Positions 25,079 to 33,621 of a stretch of DNA of 64,000 nucleotides are shown piece by piece. Both the position numbers and the translations under genes were made by a program. Source of the DNA: DATAWK01 sp036267255 (GTDB taxonomy: Bacteria; Acidobacteriota; Terriglobia; Terriglobales; Acidobacteriaceae). The DNA lies in the NCBI GenBank assembly GCA_036267255.1, contig DATAWK010000003.1, forward strand, positions 1 to 64,000, given 5' to 3'. The first letter of the stretch is position 1. Every line of letters begins with the position of its first letter. Under the pieces are notes generated by a model, which saw only the letters and a list, made by a program, of their open reading frames with translations, had not been told where the DNA came from and ran no database searches.

Positions 25079-26401
25079 ATGCGAAATATACTGTCGCTGA
25101 ACAAGCTTACAGGCTCAATTCTTTTTATCCTCCTCACCTTCCTCACACTTTCCAGCAGCTTTGCACAGGTACAAGAGAACGCGAACAAAATTCGGCCGCG
25201 CGATCGCTATGTGCCGCGCGCATACAACGCCGTAATGCAGGCGGACCTGGCACGAACAAAAGGGCCGAAGCCGGGAACGGTGATCAACGGCTATTACCCG
25301 GAGTGGGCAACGTACGACAATTTCAACGTGAAGAACCTGGTCACGAGCCATACGGCGAGAAAGCTGACGCACCTGTCGTATGCCTTTGGAGCGGTTACCA
25401 ACAACCAATGCGCGCTTACCGACATTTACGCGGACATCCAGCAGGTGTTTACCGCCGATACCAGCGTCAACGGCAGGAACGACTCTGCAGCGCCGATGGC
25501 GTTGCACGGAAACTTTCAGCAGTTACTGGAGCTGAAACGCCAGTATCCAAAACTGAAAATGATCCTATCGATCCAAACAAGTGCGGCGTCCTTTTCGGAG
25601 GCGGCGCAGCCGGAAAATCGCGAAGCGTTTGTGTCTTCGTGCGTGAATATGTTTATCAAAGGGAATTTCGATCCCAGTGTGAAGCCCCTGCCGGGGCTGT
25701 TCGACGGGATCGATATCGACTGGGAGTATCCGGTGGCTTCGGATGCGCAAAATCTGGTTGCGCTTCTCAAGGAGTTTCGCCGCCAGTTTGCGGCGGTGCG
25801 ACCGGGGCTGATCCTGACGATGACCGGGCCTGCGGGGAGCTGGGCGTATGATCCGATTCCACTGGCAGCCGCGGCGAAACAGTTGACCTTTATCAATTTG
25901 ATGACGTACGACTACAACGGGCCGTGGCAGAACTCGACGGGGCCGGTGGCTCCGATGACGGAGTCGCCGCTGGACCCGGTACCGGATGACTACACCATTG
26001 AACGGACGTTGCAGGGTTACTTTGCCGCGGGCGTTCCGGCATCGAAGATTGTGCTGGGCATTCCGTTCTACGGGTATGGCTGGGAGGATGTTCCGAACGT
26101 CAACGAAGGACAGTTTCAGCCGGGCACGCCGGTTGACCAGGGCGGCGATGCGTATTCGTACATCGTGACACTGATGCCGACGTACAAGCAATATCGCGAT
26201 CCGAAGACGGACGTGGTGTGGCTGTTTAACGGCAACGAATACTGGACGTATGACGATCCGGAGACCATCCACGTGAAGATGGATTATGCGCTGAAGAACA
26301 AGCTGCTGGGTGCGATGATCTGGAGCCTGGACAACGATATGCCCGATGGACAACTGATGAATGCTGTCTATGACGGTCTGGCGGATGGTTGGCAGAAATA
26401 A
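25079..26401 (+). CDS. secreted GH18 chitinase-like hydrolase
   Basis: A 440-residue glycoside hydrolase family 18 protein with a signal peptide (about residues 1-29, ending SSSFAQ). The catalytic motif FDGIDIDWEYP is complete, with the acid Glu at residue 216, and MTYDYNGPWQ and GAMIWSLDNDMPDG are also family-typical. The usual SxGG strand motif is replaced by LSIQTSAAS. It therefore should be able to cleave beta-1,4-GlcNAc polymers, although substrate preference is open. The start has AAGGAG ten bases upstream. A stable hairpin follows the gene at 26419. Confidence 0.92.
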   Translation: MRNILSLNKLTGSILFILLTFLTLSSSFAQVQENANKIRPRDRYVPRAYNAVMQADLARTKGPKPGTVINGYYPEWATYDNFNVKNLVTSHTARKLTHLSYAFGAVTNNQCALTDIYADIQQVFTADTSVNGRNDSAAPMALHGNFQQLLELKRQYPKLKMILSIQTSAASFSEAAQPENREAFVSSCVNMFIKGNFDPSVKPLPGLFDGIDIDWEYPVASDAQNLVALLKEFRRQFAAVRPGLILTMTGPAGSWAYDPIPLAAAAKQLTFINLMTYDYNGPWQNSTGPVAPMTESPLDPVPDDYTIERTLQGYFAAGVPASKIVLGIPFYGYGWEDVPNVNEGQFQPGTPVDQGGDAYSYIVTLMPTYKQYRDPKTDVVWLFNGNEYWTYDDPETIHVKMDYALKNKLLGAMIWSLDNDMPDGQLMNAVYDGLADGWQK

Positions 26402-26418
26402 AGATGGCGCGATTTCGT

Positions 26419-26442
26419 CGGGCGTCATGAGAGTGACGCCCG
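26419..26442. terminator. hairpin between convergent genes
   Basis: CGGGCGTCA and TGACGCCCG form a perfect 9-bp GC-rich stem with a 6-base loop between the GH18 stop (26401) and the end of the convergent gene (26468). There is no U run on either strand; it is placed where a bidirectional terminator would be expected. Confidence 0.5.
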
Positions 26443-26467
26443 GCGAGCGCTGGGAAACGGGAGTGTG

Positions 26468-27193
26468 TCAAAGAGCTTCGAATCCTCTGATCGCCTCAAC
26501 CGTATAGTTGAACAAATTAAACAACCCTTGAACTACAGGTTGGATTTCCTGCCGACCAAAATTCTTGAACGACACGCAAGGCTTCGAAACGCCATAGTTC
26601 TTAAAGTGGCGTGCGACTTGGGCGCGGTCAAGTTCGGGGTGTGCCCGCTCATAACTTTTGATGGTGCTCTCCATCGTTCGGGGAACGACTGTCGAACCAG
26701 TAGCGCCACAGAGGATAAGTTCTCTGTGTTTGTCGATGATATCGAAGCTATGGATGATGGAGAGGGGATCGTCAGTCGGATCGGCGGAGTTGTACGGCTG
26801 AAGTCTTTTGATCAGGTCAATGACATTGGGATCTCTGACCCGCTCTATTTTTCTTTTAAATCTTTCAATGTCCTTAGTCTTGCTGGGCTGTTCGTCGAAT
26901 ACCGGAAATTCAATCCATTTGTCTTTGTCTGTGGCTCCAACGGAGAAATGCCAAACGATATGGTCAAAGCTGGACCTGAGATGATGAATGACCTCGCCAG
27001 CCAGCACGTTAAACCGTGGGGGGATCGCGAGATTTTTATGGTACTCGATTGCCTTTAGAAGCAACTTGCGATCGTTCTCTGGCAGAACTGGGTAGTCGCT
27101 TTTCTCAAAGAAAGCGGAGATTTCAGATTGGAGATTGAAGACGTTCTCTTCGGTTCGCTTTAACTTCTCGACGATGCCGTCGATCTGCTGCAT
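26468..27193 (-). CDS. hypothetical protein, helical
   Basis: A 241-residue soluble protein that I cannot assign to a named family. It is mainly helical, with an N-terminal coiled-coil-like stretch (IDGIVEKLKRTEENVFNLQS) and a block VLAGEVIHHLRSSFDHIVWH like that in a group of uncharacterised proteins from phage and defence islands. AT content is visibly higher than in its neighbours, consistent with recent acquisition. It starts at ATG 27193. It is flanked by GH18 and the YVTN lipoprotein gene and shares no operon. Confidence 0.7.
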   Translation of the reverse strand: MQQIDGIVEKLKRTEENVFNLQSEISAFFEKSDYPVLPENDRKLLLKAIEYHKNLAIPPRFNVLAGEVIHHLRSSFDHIVWHFSVGATDKDKWIEFPVFDEQPSKTKDIERFKRKIERVRDPNVIDLIKRLQPYNSADPTDDPLSIIHSFDIIDKHRELILCGATGSTVVPRTMESTIKSYERAHPELDRAQVARHFKNYGVSKPCVSFKNFGRQEIQPVVQGLFNLFNYTVEAIRGFEAL

Positions 27194-27242
27194 TCCTAAT
27201 CATATCGCGCTACTTAACACGAGGGGATAATTACCAATGCAA

Positions 27243-28445
27243 TCAAAGCGAGCGGACGGTGAAGGCCTTGTCGACGATGGCGTTGGGCTTGCTGCCGGTG
27301 GGGAGCATGGTGAAGAGCGTGTGGGTGAGCGTGCGGATGACGGCCACGTCACCGGAGCGGCTGTCGACGGCGAACAGGAGATGACCGACGGCGGAGAAGG
27401 CGAGGCCATCCGGGCCGTCGCCGGCGCGAGCCGAGCCGACGAGCTGGGCTTCGTCGACGCTGAAGATGCTGAGCGATTCGGCGCCGAAGTTGCTGACGTA
27501 GAGGGTGGAGTTGTCGGCGCTGACGATGCCGTTTGAGGGATTGGCTCCCACGATGTACGCGCCGCCGACCTCATTGGTGCCGGTGTCGATTTCCGAGATG
27601 GAGTTGGAGCCGAAGTTGGAGACAAAAATTTCTCCGCTGTCGGGCTTCAGCGCCAGATGAACCGGAGTTTTGCCGACGTCCAATAAATCCAGTAAGGCAT
27701 CTTTGGTGGGCAAGCCACTGTTGGTCTGCGCGGGAGTTGGTGTTACCGCGAGCGCCAACACCATGACCTGATGGCCGCCGGAGCAGGCGATGAAGGCCTT
27801 TTCCGAGTGAGGCAGGATGGCGATATCGGTGGCTCCGGGGCAGCCGGAAAAGACACTGCGCACGCGGAGAGATTTGGCGTCGACGACGCTGACACTGTTG
27901 CTGCGGCGATTGGAGACGACGAGGGTGCGGCCATCGGGACTGATGACGGCTTCGCCGGGAGATTCGCCGACGCCGATGACGGCGATTTCGCGGCGCTTGT
28001 CGAGGTCGAGGACAGAGACATTGTTGGAGCCGGAGTTGGCGACGTAGGCGCGGGTTCCATCCGTGCTGACGGAAATGAAATAGGGCCGCTGATGGACGGG
28101 GATGGTGGCGACGACGGCGTTCTTTTCCGTATTGATGACGCTGACGGAGTTGGAGCCGGAGTTGACGACGTAGACTTCGTTGCGTTTGGTGTTGATGGCG
28201 ATGCCGGTGGGATTGTTGCCGACACGGATTGTGCGATCGAGGCGGACATTGACGACGTCGAGCACGGTTACGGTGTTGCTGCCGCCGTTGGTGACGTAGA
28301 GGTATTCGCGATAGTTGGCGGGGTAGGTGGGGAAGTCGTGCGGACGGCAGCCGGTGAGGAGAAGGGATATCGTTCCCAGAAACAAAAGAGCGCTGCAACC
28401 TGCATGGAGCGGACGGTTGCGGCTTTTGGACGGGAAATTTGTCAT
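27243..28445 (-). CDS. YVTN beta-propeller lipoprotein
   Basis: A 400-residue protein with a lipoprotein signal (LLLTGC, Cys about residue 33) and at least six YVTN-type propeller repeats, each with a core such as YLYVTNGGSNTVTVLDVVN, VYVVNSGSNSVSVINTEKN or AYVANSGSNNVSVLDLDKR. The fold is a seven-bladed propeller of the YncE kind. Such lipoproteins are abundant in acidobacteria, with mostly unknown binding roles. The next gene downstream is the unrelated helical hypothetical protein. It starts at ATG 28445. Confidence 0.9.
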   Translation of the reverse strand: MTNFPSKSRNRPLHAGCSALLFLGTISLLLTGCRPHDFPTYPANYREYLYVTNGGSNTVTVLDVVNVRLDRTIRVGNNPTGIAINTKRNEVYVVNSGSNSVSVINTEKNAVVATIPVHQRPYFISVSTDGTRAYVANSGSNNVSVLDLDKRREIAVIGVGESPGEAVISPDGRTLVVSNRRSNSVSVVDAKSLRVRSVFSGCPGATDIAILPHSEKAFIACSGGHQVMVLALAVTPTPAQTNSGLPTKDALLDLLDVGKTPVHLALKPDSGEIFVSNFGSNSISEIDTGTNEVGGAYIVGANPSNGIVSADNSTLYVSNFGAESLSIFSVDEAQLVGSARAGDGPDGLAFSAVGHLLFAVDSRSGDVAVIRTLTHTLFTMLPTGSKPNAIVDKAFTVRSL

Positions 28446-28605
28446 TCTGCGATCTTTGCTGAACTCAGGATAAACTTTGCCGGAATGTATGGGTGAAGGG
28501 AAGATTGTCTGGATTCTTCACTCCGCTGCGCTGCGTACAGAATGACTGCTCCGATAGCTTGCCGCGCGTAGCATTGTGCGGTCTTTCCCCTGAGCGGATA
28601 GAAAA

Positions 28606-28637
28606 CCCCATGCTAGCCACGCGAGCATGGGGCACCC
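28606..28637. repeat. REP-like palindrome, class A copy 1
   Basis: CCCCATGCT and AGCATGGGG flank a 9-base centre, followed directly by CACCC. The same arms and GGGGCACCC tail occur at 38557-38625, and a variant without the CACCC tail at 33549. Confidence 0.75.
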
Positions 28638-28665
28638 GGTTTCGAAAATTTCAACGCTACAATTT

Positions 28666-29745
28666 CTATCGCGCGGCTCCTGCCAACGGCGCGGGTTCCG
28701 CGGCTTTGTCGACGACGATGCCGTGAGGAATGTCGCGGTGCAGAACCTGCGCGATCTGGCGGACTTCCTGAATCATGTCGGCGAATTGCTGCGGGTAGAT
28801 GGATTGCGCGCCGTCGGAGAGTGCCTTGTCGGGCTGGTGATGGACTTCCACGATGAGACCATCGGCGCCAACGGCGACGGCGGCGCGGGCCAGCGGAACG
28901 ACTTTGTCGCGCTTGCCGGTGCCGTGGCTGGGATCGACGATGATGGGCAGATGGCTGAGGCGCTGCACGGCGGGAACGATGCTGAGGTCGAGCGTGTTGC
29001 GCGTGTGGTCAATGAAGGTGCGGACGCCGCGCTCGCAGAGGATGACCTGGTAGTTGCCTTCGCTCATGATGTACTCGGCGGCCATGAGAAGTTCTTCCAG
29101 CGTGGCGGCCATGCCGCGCTTGAGCAGGACGGGCTTGCGGGTGCGTCCGGCTTCGCGCAGCAGAGAATAATTTTGCATGTTGCGCGCGCCGATCTGGATG
29201 ACGTCGGCGTATTTTTCTACCAGCTCGAGCGATTCGTGATCGAGCGCTTCGGTGACGATGCGCAGACCGAAGGCGGCGCGAAGTTCGGCCATGATCTTGA
29301 GAGCTTCTTCGCCCATGCCCTGAAATGCGTAGGGCGAGGTGCGCGGCTTGTATGCGCCACCGCGAAAGAACTGCGCTCCGGCTGCGGCGACGGCCTCGCC
29401 GATGGCGAAGGCCTGCTCGTGGGATTCAATGGAGCAGGGGCCGGCGATGATAGCGAGATTTTTGCCGCCGATGACGGCGTTGGTGCCGGGAAAACGGATG
29501 ACGGTGTCTTCGTCTTTGACGTCGCGGCTGACCAGTTTGTAGGGCTTGGAGACGCGGATGACTTCGGCGACGCCGGAGAGCTCCTCGAAATTGCTTTGAT
29601 CGATGGCTCCCTGATTGCCGGTGATGCCGATGGCTGTGCGTTGCGCGCCGGGCATGGGGTGGGCGCGGAAGCCGAGCTGTTCGATGTGTTCGCAGACTAC
29701 TTTGATTTCCTCAGGCGTGGCCTGAGCTTTCATGACGACGAGCAT
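28666..29745 (-). CDS. aroF: 3-deoxy-7-phosphoheptulonate synthase
   Basis: A 359-residue DAHP synthase that condenses phosphoenolpyruvate and erythrose 4-phosphate at the entry of the shikimate pathway. It has an N-terminal ferredoxin-like regulatory domain (about residues 1-70) and a type I beta TIM barrel, as in Thermotoga. Motifs are IAGPCSIES, FRGGAYKPRTSPYAFQG, IQIGARNMQNYSLL and IIVDPSHGTGKRDKV. There is no chorismate mutase fusion. It starts at ATG 29745. It sits downstream of the ccm cluster on the same strand, with a 148-base gap, and is probably transcribed separately. Confidence 0.94.
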   Translation of the reverse strand: MLVVMKAQATPEEIKVVCEHIEQLGFRAHPMPGAQRTAIGITGNQGAIDQSNFEELSGVAEVIRVSKPYKLVSRDVKDEDTVIRFPGTNAVIGGKNLAIIAGPCSIESHEQAFAIGEAVAAAGAQFFRGGAYKPRTSPYAFQGMGEEALKIMAELRAAFGLRIVTEALDHESLELVEKYADVIQIGARNMQNYSLLREAGRTRKPVLLKRGMAATLEELLMAAEYIMSEGNYQVILCERGVRTFIDHTRNTLDLSIVPAVQRLSHLPIIVDPSHGTGKRDKVVPLARAAVAVGADGLIVEVHHQPDKALSDGAQSIYPQQFADMIQEVRQIAQVLHRDIPHGIVVDKAAEPAPLAGAAR

Positions 29746-29893
29746 GGGATAAACCTTTCTTCCTACTCAGTTTACTGAGCGGGTGGAGCGAGATGCAAAA
29801 GAATTGCAGCGCCGTTGCCCGGAGAGGCACTCCAACAGGGGTTGGAGGTACGAGTGAGGCGATGCAGAGCGATGGATCCGGATAAAAACAGAA

Positions 29894-29995
29894 TTATTTG
29901 CGGCTGCGACGCCAACCGAGGACGATAGTGCCCAGATAGCCGAGCTGCAGGACCCAGGTGATGACGTAGGCGAGAATGAGATTCCGGTGTGCCAT
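29894..29995 (-). CDS. ccmD: CcmD-like small membrane protein
   Basis: A 33-residue protein, MAHRNLILAYVITWVLQLGY followed by LGTIVLGWRRSRK. One membrane helix precedes a basic C terminus, exactly the CcmD architecture. CcmD stabilises the CcmABC heme-release complex. It lies 32 bases after the ccmC stop on the same strand, the expected position. CcmD is too divergent to recognise by sequence alone, so the call rests on size, topology and context. Confidence 0.75.
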   Translation of the reverse strand: MAHRNLILAYVITWVLQLGYLGTIVLGWRRSRK

Positions 29996-30027
29996 AACGA
30001 TCTTTCTATTCTACTATTGCGACGCCG

Positions 30028-30762
30028 TCAGTTGCTTACTTCCAGGCTGGCTTCGAGTGCCTGCAACGCCGATTCCTGCCGCTGCAGCTGACGACGGCGT
30101 TCGAGTTGATAGCGGAGGGTGAGCATTAAAATTCCCCAGGCTCCCCAGGCGACCAGATTCCATACGATGGCCGAGCCCATTCCTTTGGCGACACCTGAGC
30201 CGGGTGCGCCAAAAAATACCGGAGCAGGATGCTGGGTGCGCCACCAGCGGATGGACATATACACGATGGGCACATCGACGGCGGCAAAGATGGACAAGAC
30301 GGCGGCCACGGTGGTGGTGAGGCCAATCGAATACAAGTCGCCGGCGGCAGCAAAACGACGCAACATTAAATAGCTGACGTAGATAAGCCAGAGCATGAGC
30401 ATGCTGGTGAGGCGCGGATCCCATGTCCACCAGATGCCCCAGGTGGGCTTGGCCCAAAGCATGCCGGTGGCGAGACAGATGGTTCCGAAGACCAGAGTGA
30501 TTTCCGCGCTGGCGAGCGCGATGGCATCGGCCTTTAAGGCGCGGTCAGGATGGTTGCGGCGGCTGGCGAGATAGACCAGAGAGGCGAGGAAATTGACATA
30601 GGGAAAGACGAGCGCCAGGGTCGCCGACGGAACGTGGTAATAGAAGATGCGATAGAGGTTGCCCATGGTGACTTCCGTGGGGGCCAGAAACATGGCGTCG
30701 TAAAAGCCATAGGCCAGCAGGGCGAGCGTGATGGGGAAACCGAACCAGAGCAGGCGCTTCAT
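30028..30762 (-). CDS. ccmC: heme exporter / cytochrome c biogenesis protein CcmC
   Basis: A 244-residue, six-helix inner-membrane protein of the CcmC/CcsA heme-handling family. The Trp-rich periplasmic heme-binding motif is intact: KPTWGIWWTWDPRLTS. Conserved His occur in FYYHVPSA and near the WWRTQHPAP loop. It presents heme to CcmE in system I cytochrome c maturation. It starts at ATG 30762 and is followed by the ccmD-like gene. The C-terminal cytosolic tail is longer and basic. Confidence 0.94.
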   Translation of the reverse strand: MKRLLWFGFPITLALLAYGFYDAMFLAPTEVTMGNLYRIFYYHVPSATLALVFPYVNFLASLVYLASRRNHPDRALKADAIALASAEITLVFGTICLATGMLWAKPTWGIWWTWDPRLTSMLMLWLIYVSYLMLRRFAAAGDLYSIGLTTTVAAVLSIFAAVDVPIVYMSIRWWRTQHPAPVFFGAPGSGVAKGMGSAIVWNLVAWGAWGILMLTLRYQLERRRQLQRQESALQALEASLEVSN

Positions 30763-30868
30763 AGGGAATTCACTAGAGATTATTGTAATGCACGGGCGAA
30801 GGAATGGACCGGTCGTTAGCTATTGCGGGCTCTGCTGCTGTGTCATACGGATTCTGCGATGCGCGATT

Positions 30869-31471
30869 TTACTTCTTCCTTTTGCTGATGTCGCAGAGCA
30901 TGTCCGAATGAATGTTCAGGCCGATATTGGCCATATTGTAAAAATGTTCGCTGGCAACGAGCCAGACGATCTCGCAGATGGCGCGCTCGGAATAATAGCT
31001 GGACATGCGGGCAAAGGTCTGCGGGTTGACCTTTTTATCTTTTGTGAGCTCGGTGACGTAATCGAGAGCCGCGCATTCGGCAGCGGTAAACAGAGGGCTG
31101 GCGGCGTATTGGTCGAGCGCATCGAATCTGGCTTGATTCATCGACGCCTTGATGGTGAAGGATCGGCCGATATCCATGCAGAAAAGACAGACGTTGAGGC
31201 GCGCCACCTGTTCCCGGACCAGCAGGGCCATCTCCGGCGGGAGCTGCAGCTTCTTATCCAGCTTGCTGATCTTTCCCGAGAACAGACCGAAGGCAACGGG
31301 CATGCGCGCGACAAAGACCTTGAGCGGCATTAATACTTTGCCGTATTGCCGGCGGGACATGCTGTAGACCAGTTTCATGATGAGCCCGCGGGGATTTTCG
31401 ATGGGAGCGAGAAATGTATCTGTCTGAAAGGTTGTTGTCTGAAATGTTGTTGCCGGGGAAGTTTCCATCAT
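30869..31471 (-). CDS. CMD/AhpD-like protein with CxxC
   Basis: A 200-residue helical protein of the carboxymuconolactone decarboxylase/AhpD superfamily. The redox CxxC appears in ARLNVCLFCMDIGRSF, and a downstream His in LVASEHFYNMANIGLNIHSD. ATG 31471 is chosen because GAAGGAGA lies just upstream; the frame remains open to 31651, overlapping ccmB. It sits inside the ccm cluster between ccmB and ccmC. A thiol-peroxidase or disulfide role would make sense near cytochrome c assembly, but this is inference. Confidence 0.82.
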   Translation of the reverse strand: MMETSPATTFQTTTFQTDTFLAPIENPRGLIMKLVYSMSRRQYGKVLMPLKVFVARMPVAFGLFSGKISKLDKKLQLPPEMALLVREQVARLNVCLFCMDIGRSFTIKASMNQARFDALDQYAASPLFTAAECAALDYVTELTKDKKVNPQTFARMSSYYSERAICEIVWLVASEHFYNMANIGLNIHSDMLCDISKRKK

Positions 31472-31625
31472 GAAGTCTCCTTCAGGGAATACGGTGGCAT
31501 GCTGCCTGTAATTTGGATGTTTGAAATCCGGTGGGGGACGCGCGGTTTTTTCTGTGAAGAGTGAAAAAGTTTCTGGCTGACAGGTCCGGGCGTGTCCTTG
31601 TATGGGTGCGTTGGGAAAGAGGGAA

Positions 31626-32300
31626 TTATTCGGCGTGGAGGATGGTTTCAAAGAGGAGCAGGCCGATGGTGGTGAAGATGATGTCGTAGCCGGCGAGCAT
31701 TTTTATCCATAGGCCGGGGTCGAGTTCGCCGGTGAGGATGGCGGTGGTGGCCTGCACCATCGCCAAAAGCGCGGGGATGGAGATGGGGAAGAGAATCAGC
31801 GGCAGGAGCAGCTCGCGATTGCGGGTGCGCATGGAGAGCGCGCTGAAGAAAGTGCCGTTGACGACGAGTGCCCAGGTGCCGAGAGGCAATACCAGAATCA
31901 AGAGCCAGCCCTGGCCGATGACATGCAGGTTATAGAAGATGACAAAGATGGGTTCGAGGATGATTTCAACGCCGACGACAAAGAGAAAATTTGCCAGCAC
32001 CTTGGCGAGAAAGAGCGCACTGGGCGGGGAGGGCGCCATGCGCTGCGCGTCGAGGACCTGATTGCGCAATTCGCGCGTCCAGGTCTGGTTGAGCGCGGTG
32101 ACGGTGGCGAAGAGGAGTGCGACCCAAAGGATGCCTCCGGCGATCTGGCGCGAGACGGCCATGGTGGGATCGAAGGCAAAGCTGAAGAGCACGACCACGA
32201 GCAGAGAAAAAAAGAGCATGCCGTTGATGGCGTCTTTGGAGCGCCACTCCAGGCGAAGGTCTTTTTGCAGATGCGTGAGGAGGACGCGGAGGTAGGTCAT
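31626..32300 (-). CDS. ccmB: heme exporter permease CcmB
   Basis: A 224-residue membrane protein with six helices, the permease partner of CcmA. The family marker FAFDPTMAVSRQIAGGILWV is followed by QTWTRELRNQVLDAQRMAPS and ALVVNGTFFSALSMRTRNRE. It starts at ATG 32300, overlapping the ybaK stop by four bases (ATGA), so it is coupled to ybaK and thus to ccmA. Together with CcmA and CcmC it forms the ABC-type complex that releases holo-CcmE. Confidence 0.94.
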   Translation of the reverse strand: MTYLRVLLTHLQKDLRLEWRSKDAINGMLFFSLLVVVLFSFAFDPTMAVSRQIAGGILWVALLFATVTALNQTWTRELRNQVLDAQRMAPSPPSALFLAKVLANFLFVVGVEIILEPIFVIFYNLHVIGQGWLLILVLPLGTWALVVNGTFFSALSMRTRNRELLLPLILFPISIPALLAMVQATTAILTGELDPGLWIKMLAGYDIIFTTIGLLLFETILHAE

Positions 32301-32782
32301 GGGGCGTCTCCGGCATGCGTGGCGAGATCGACGACGGTGGCGTTGGCGGCGCGGAGGTAGTCGGCGGGTGCGAGGAGAATTTGCAGGCCGCGCGTGCCGG
32401 CGGAGACAGAGATGATGTCGAAGATTTCGATGGAGCGGTCGGCGAAGACGGGGAAATCTTTTTTGCCGCCAAAGACGGTGACGCCGCCGCGAATGTAGCC
32501 GGTGAGGGGCTGGACCTCACTGAGAGACGCGAGTTTGGCTTTGTGGCCGCCCGCGGCGACAGCGAGCTTTTTGAAGTCGAGTTCCTGCGCGACGGAGAGG
32601 ACGGCGAAGACGAGCTCGGTGGTGTCGATGCGGCAGAGGAGGGTTTTGAAGACCTGCGCCTCGGGCAGGCCGATTTTGCGGGCGACGGTCTGGCCGGTGA
32701 GGTCGTCCGGATCGACGGCGTATTCGCGCGTGGTGTAGGGAATGTGGAGCGCGTCGAGGATGCGGCAGGCATTGGTCTTCAT
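32297..32782 (-). CDS. ybaK: Cys-tRNA(Pro)/Cys-tRNA(Cys) deacylase YbaK/EbsC
   Basis: A 161-residue trans-editing domain protein of the YbaK/EbsC family that hydrolyses mischarged Cys-tRNA(Pro). Landmarks are YAVDPDDLTGQTVARKIGLP, EAQVFKTLLCRIDTTELVFA with the key Lys in VFKTLL, and YIRGGVTVFGGKKDFPVFAD. It is unusual in being embedded between ccmA and ccmB, overlapping both by ATGA. All three are thus one translationally coupled unit. ATG 32782 matches the family N terminus. Confidence 0.93.
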   Translation of the reverse strand: MKTNACRILDALHIPYTTREYAVDPDDLTGQTVARKIGLPEAQVFKTLLCRIDTTELVFAVLSVAQELDFKKLAVAAGGHKAKLASLSEVQPLTGYIRGGVTVFGGKKDFPVFADRSIEIFDIISVSAGTRGLQILLAPADYLRAANATVVDLATHAGDAP

Positions 32783-33513
32783 GCCGGAGGCCTCGCGGCA
32801 ACGGCAGGCGCGGTGCCGAAGTGGACGATTTCTCCCTGACGCATGTGGACGAAGGCGTTGGCGAGGGAGCGGGTCAGCTCGGGTTGATGCGTGGTGAGCA
32901 GGATGGTGCATTGTTGCGCGCGAAGGTCGGCGAGGACGCGCAGCATCTGCTCGGCGCTGGCGGCGTCGATGCTGGAAAAGGGTTCGTCTAAAAGAAGCAG
33001 TTCGGGTTGCGCCAGCAGCACGCGGGCGAGCGCGGTGCGTTGCCGCATGCCCTGGGAATATTGGCCGATGGGACGCTTGAGCGCGGGGTCGAGACCGACG
33101 AGAGCGAGTGCCTGTTGCGGCGTGAGGGTCGGCATGCCGGCATAGAGCGCGGCGGTGTAGCGGAGATTTTCGAGCGCGGTCAGCTCGTCATACAGCATGG
33201 AAGCGTGGCTGAGATAGCCTATGCGGCGGCGCTGGTACTGGATTTCCGGAGAGCCGAAGATCTGCACGACGCCGAGTGTGGGATGCAGCAGGCCGGCGAT
33301 GACACGCAACAGCGTCGATTTGCCCGCGCCGTTGTCGCCGGTGATGACGTAGCAATTTCCAACAGAGAAGGTGGCCGTGACTTTGCGCAGGGCGGCAAAT
33401 TCTCCGTAGAGCCGGGAGACGGCATCGAGTTGGATGGCTGCGCTGTCGGAGGGCACGAGTGGAGTATACGGAAAAACGTGGCGTGAATTTGTATTTCCGG
33501 CGGAAGGCTGCAT
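32779..33513 (-). CDS. ccmA: heme exporter ATP-binding protein CcmA
   Basis: A 244-residue ABC ATPase. Walker A is GDNGAGKST, the signature is YSQGMRQRTALAR and Walker B is PELLLLDEPFSSID, with the switch His in LLTTHQPELT. It works with CcmB and CcmC to drive release of heme-loaded CcmE. ATG 33513 gives about 25 extra N-terminal residues before the usual start; a later GTG near 33456 is possible. The stop overlaps ybaK. A REP-like palindrome lies between this gene and ccmE. Confidence 0.94.
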   Translation of the reverse strand: MQPSAGNTNSRHVFPYTPLVPSDSAAIQLDAVSRLYGEFAALRKVTATFSVGNCYVITGDNGAGKSTLLRVIAGLLHPTLGVVQIFGSPEIQYQRRRIGYLSHASMLYDELTALENLRYTAALYAGMPTLTPQQALALVGLDPALKRPIGQYSQGMRQRTALARVLLAQPELLLLDEPFSSIDAASAEQMLRVLADLRAQQCTILLTTHQPELTRSLANAFVHMRQGEIVHFGTAPAVAARPPA

Positions 33514-33548
33514 TCGCGATAATTCTATTGTGGGGTTAGAGCAAAAAA

Positions 33549-33615
33549 CCTATGCTAGCTTTCATCCGGGCGAGCACGCGGGCCGTGGGCCCGGATACGC
33601 GAGCATGGGGAGCAG
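33549..33615. repeat. REP-like palindrome, class A variant
   Basis: CTATGCTAGC at the left and GCGAGCATGGGG at the right repeat the class A arms, with an inner hairpin made of CCGGGC and GCCCGG. The segment GATACGCGAGCATGGGG is shared with the copy at 38557, but the tail is GGGGAGCAG instead of GGGGCACCC. It lies in the 108-base gap between ccmE and ccmA. Confidence 0.65.
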
Positions 33616-33621
33616 CGAGTT

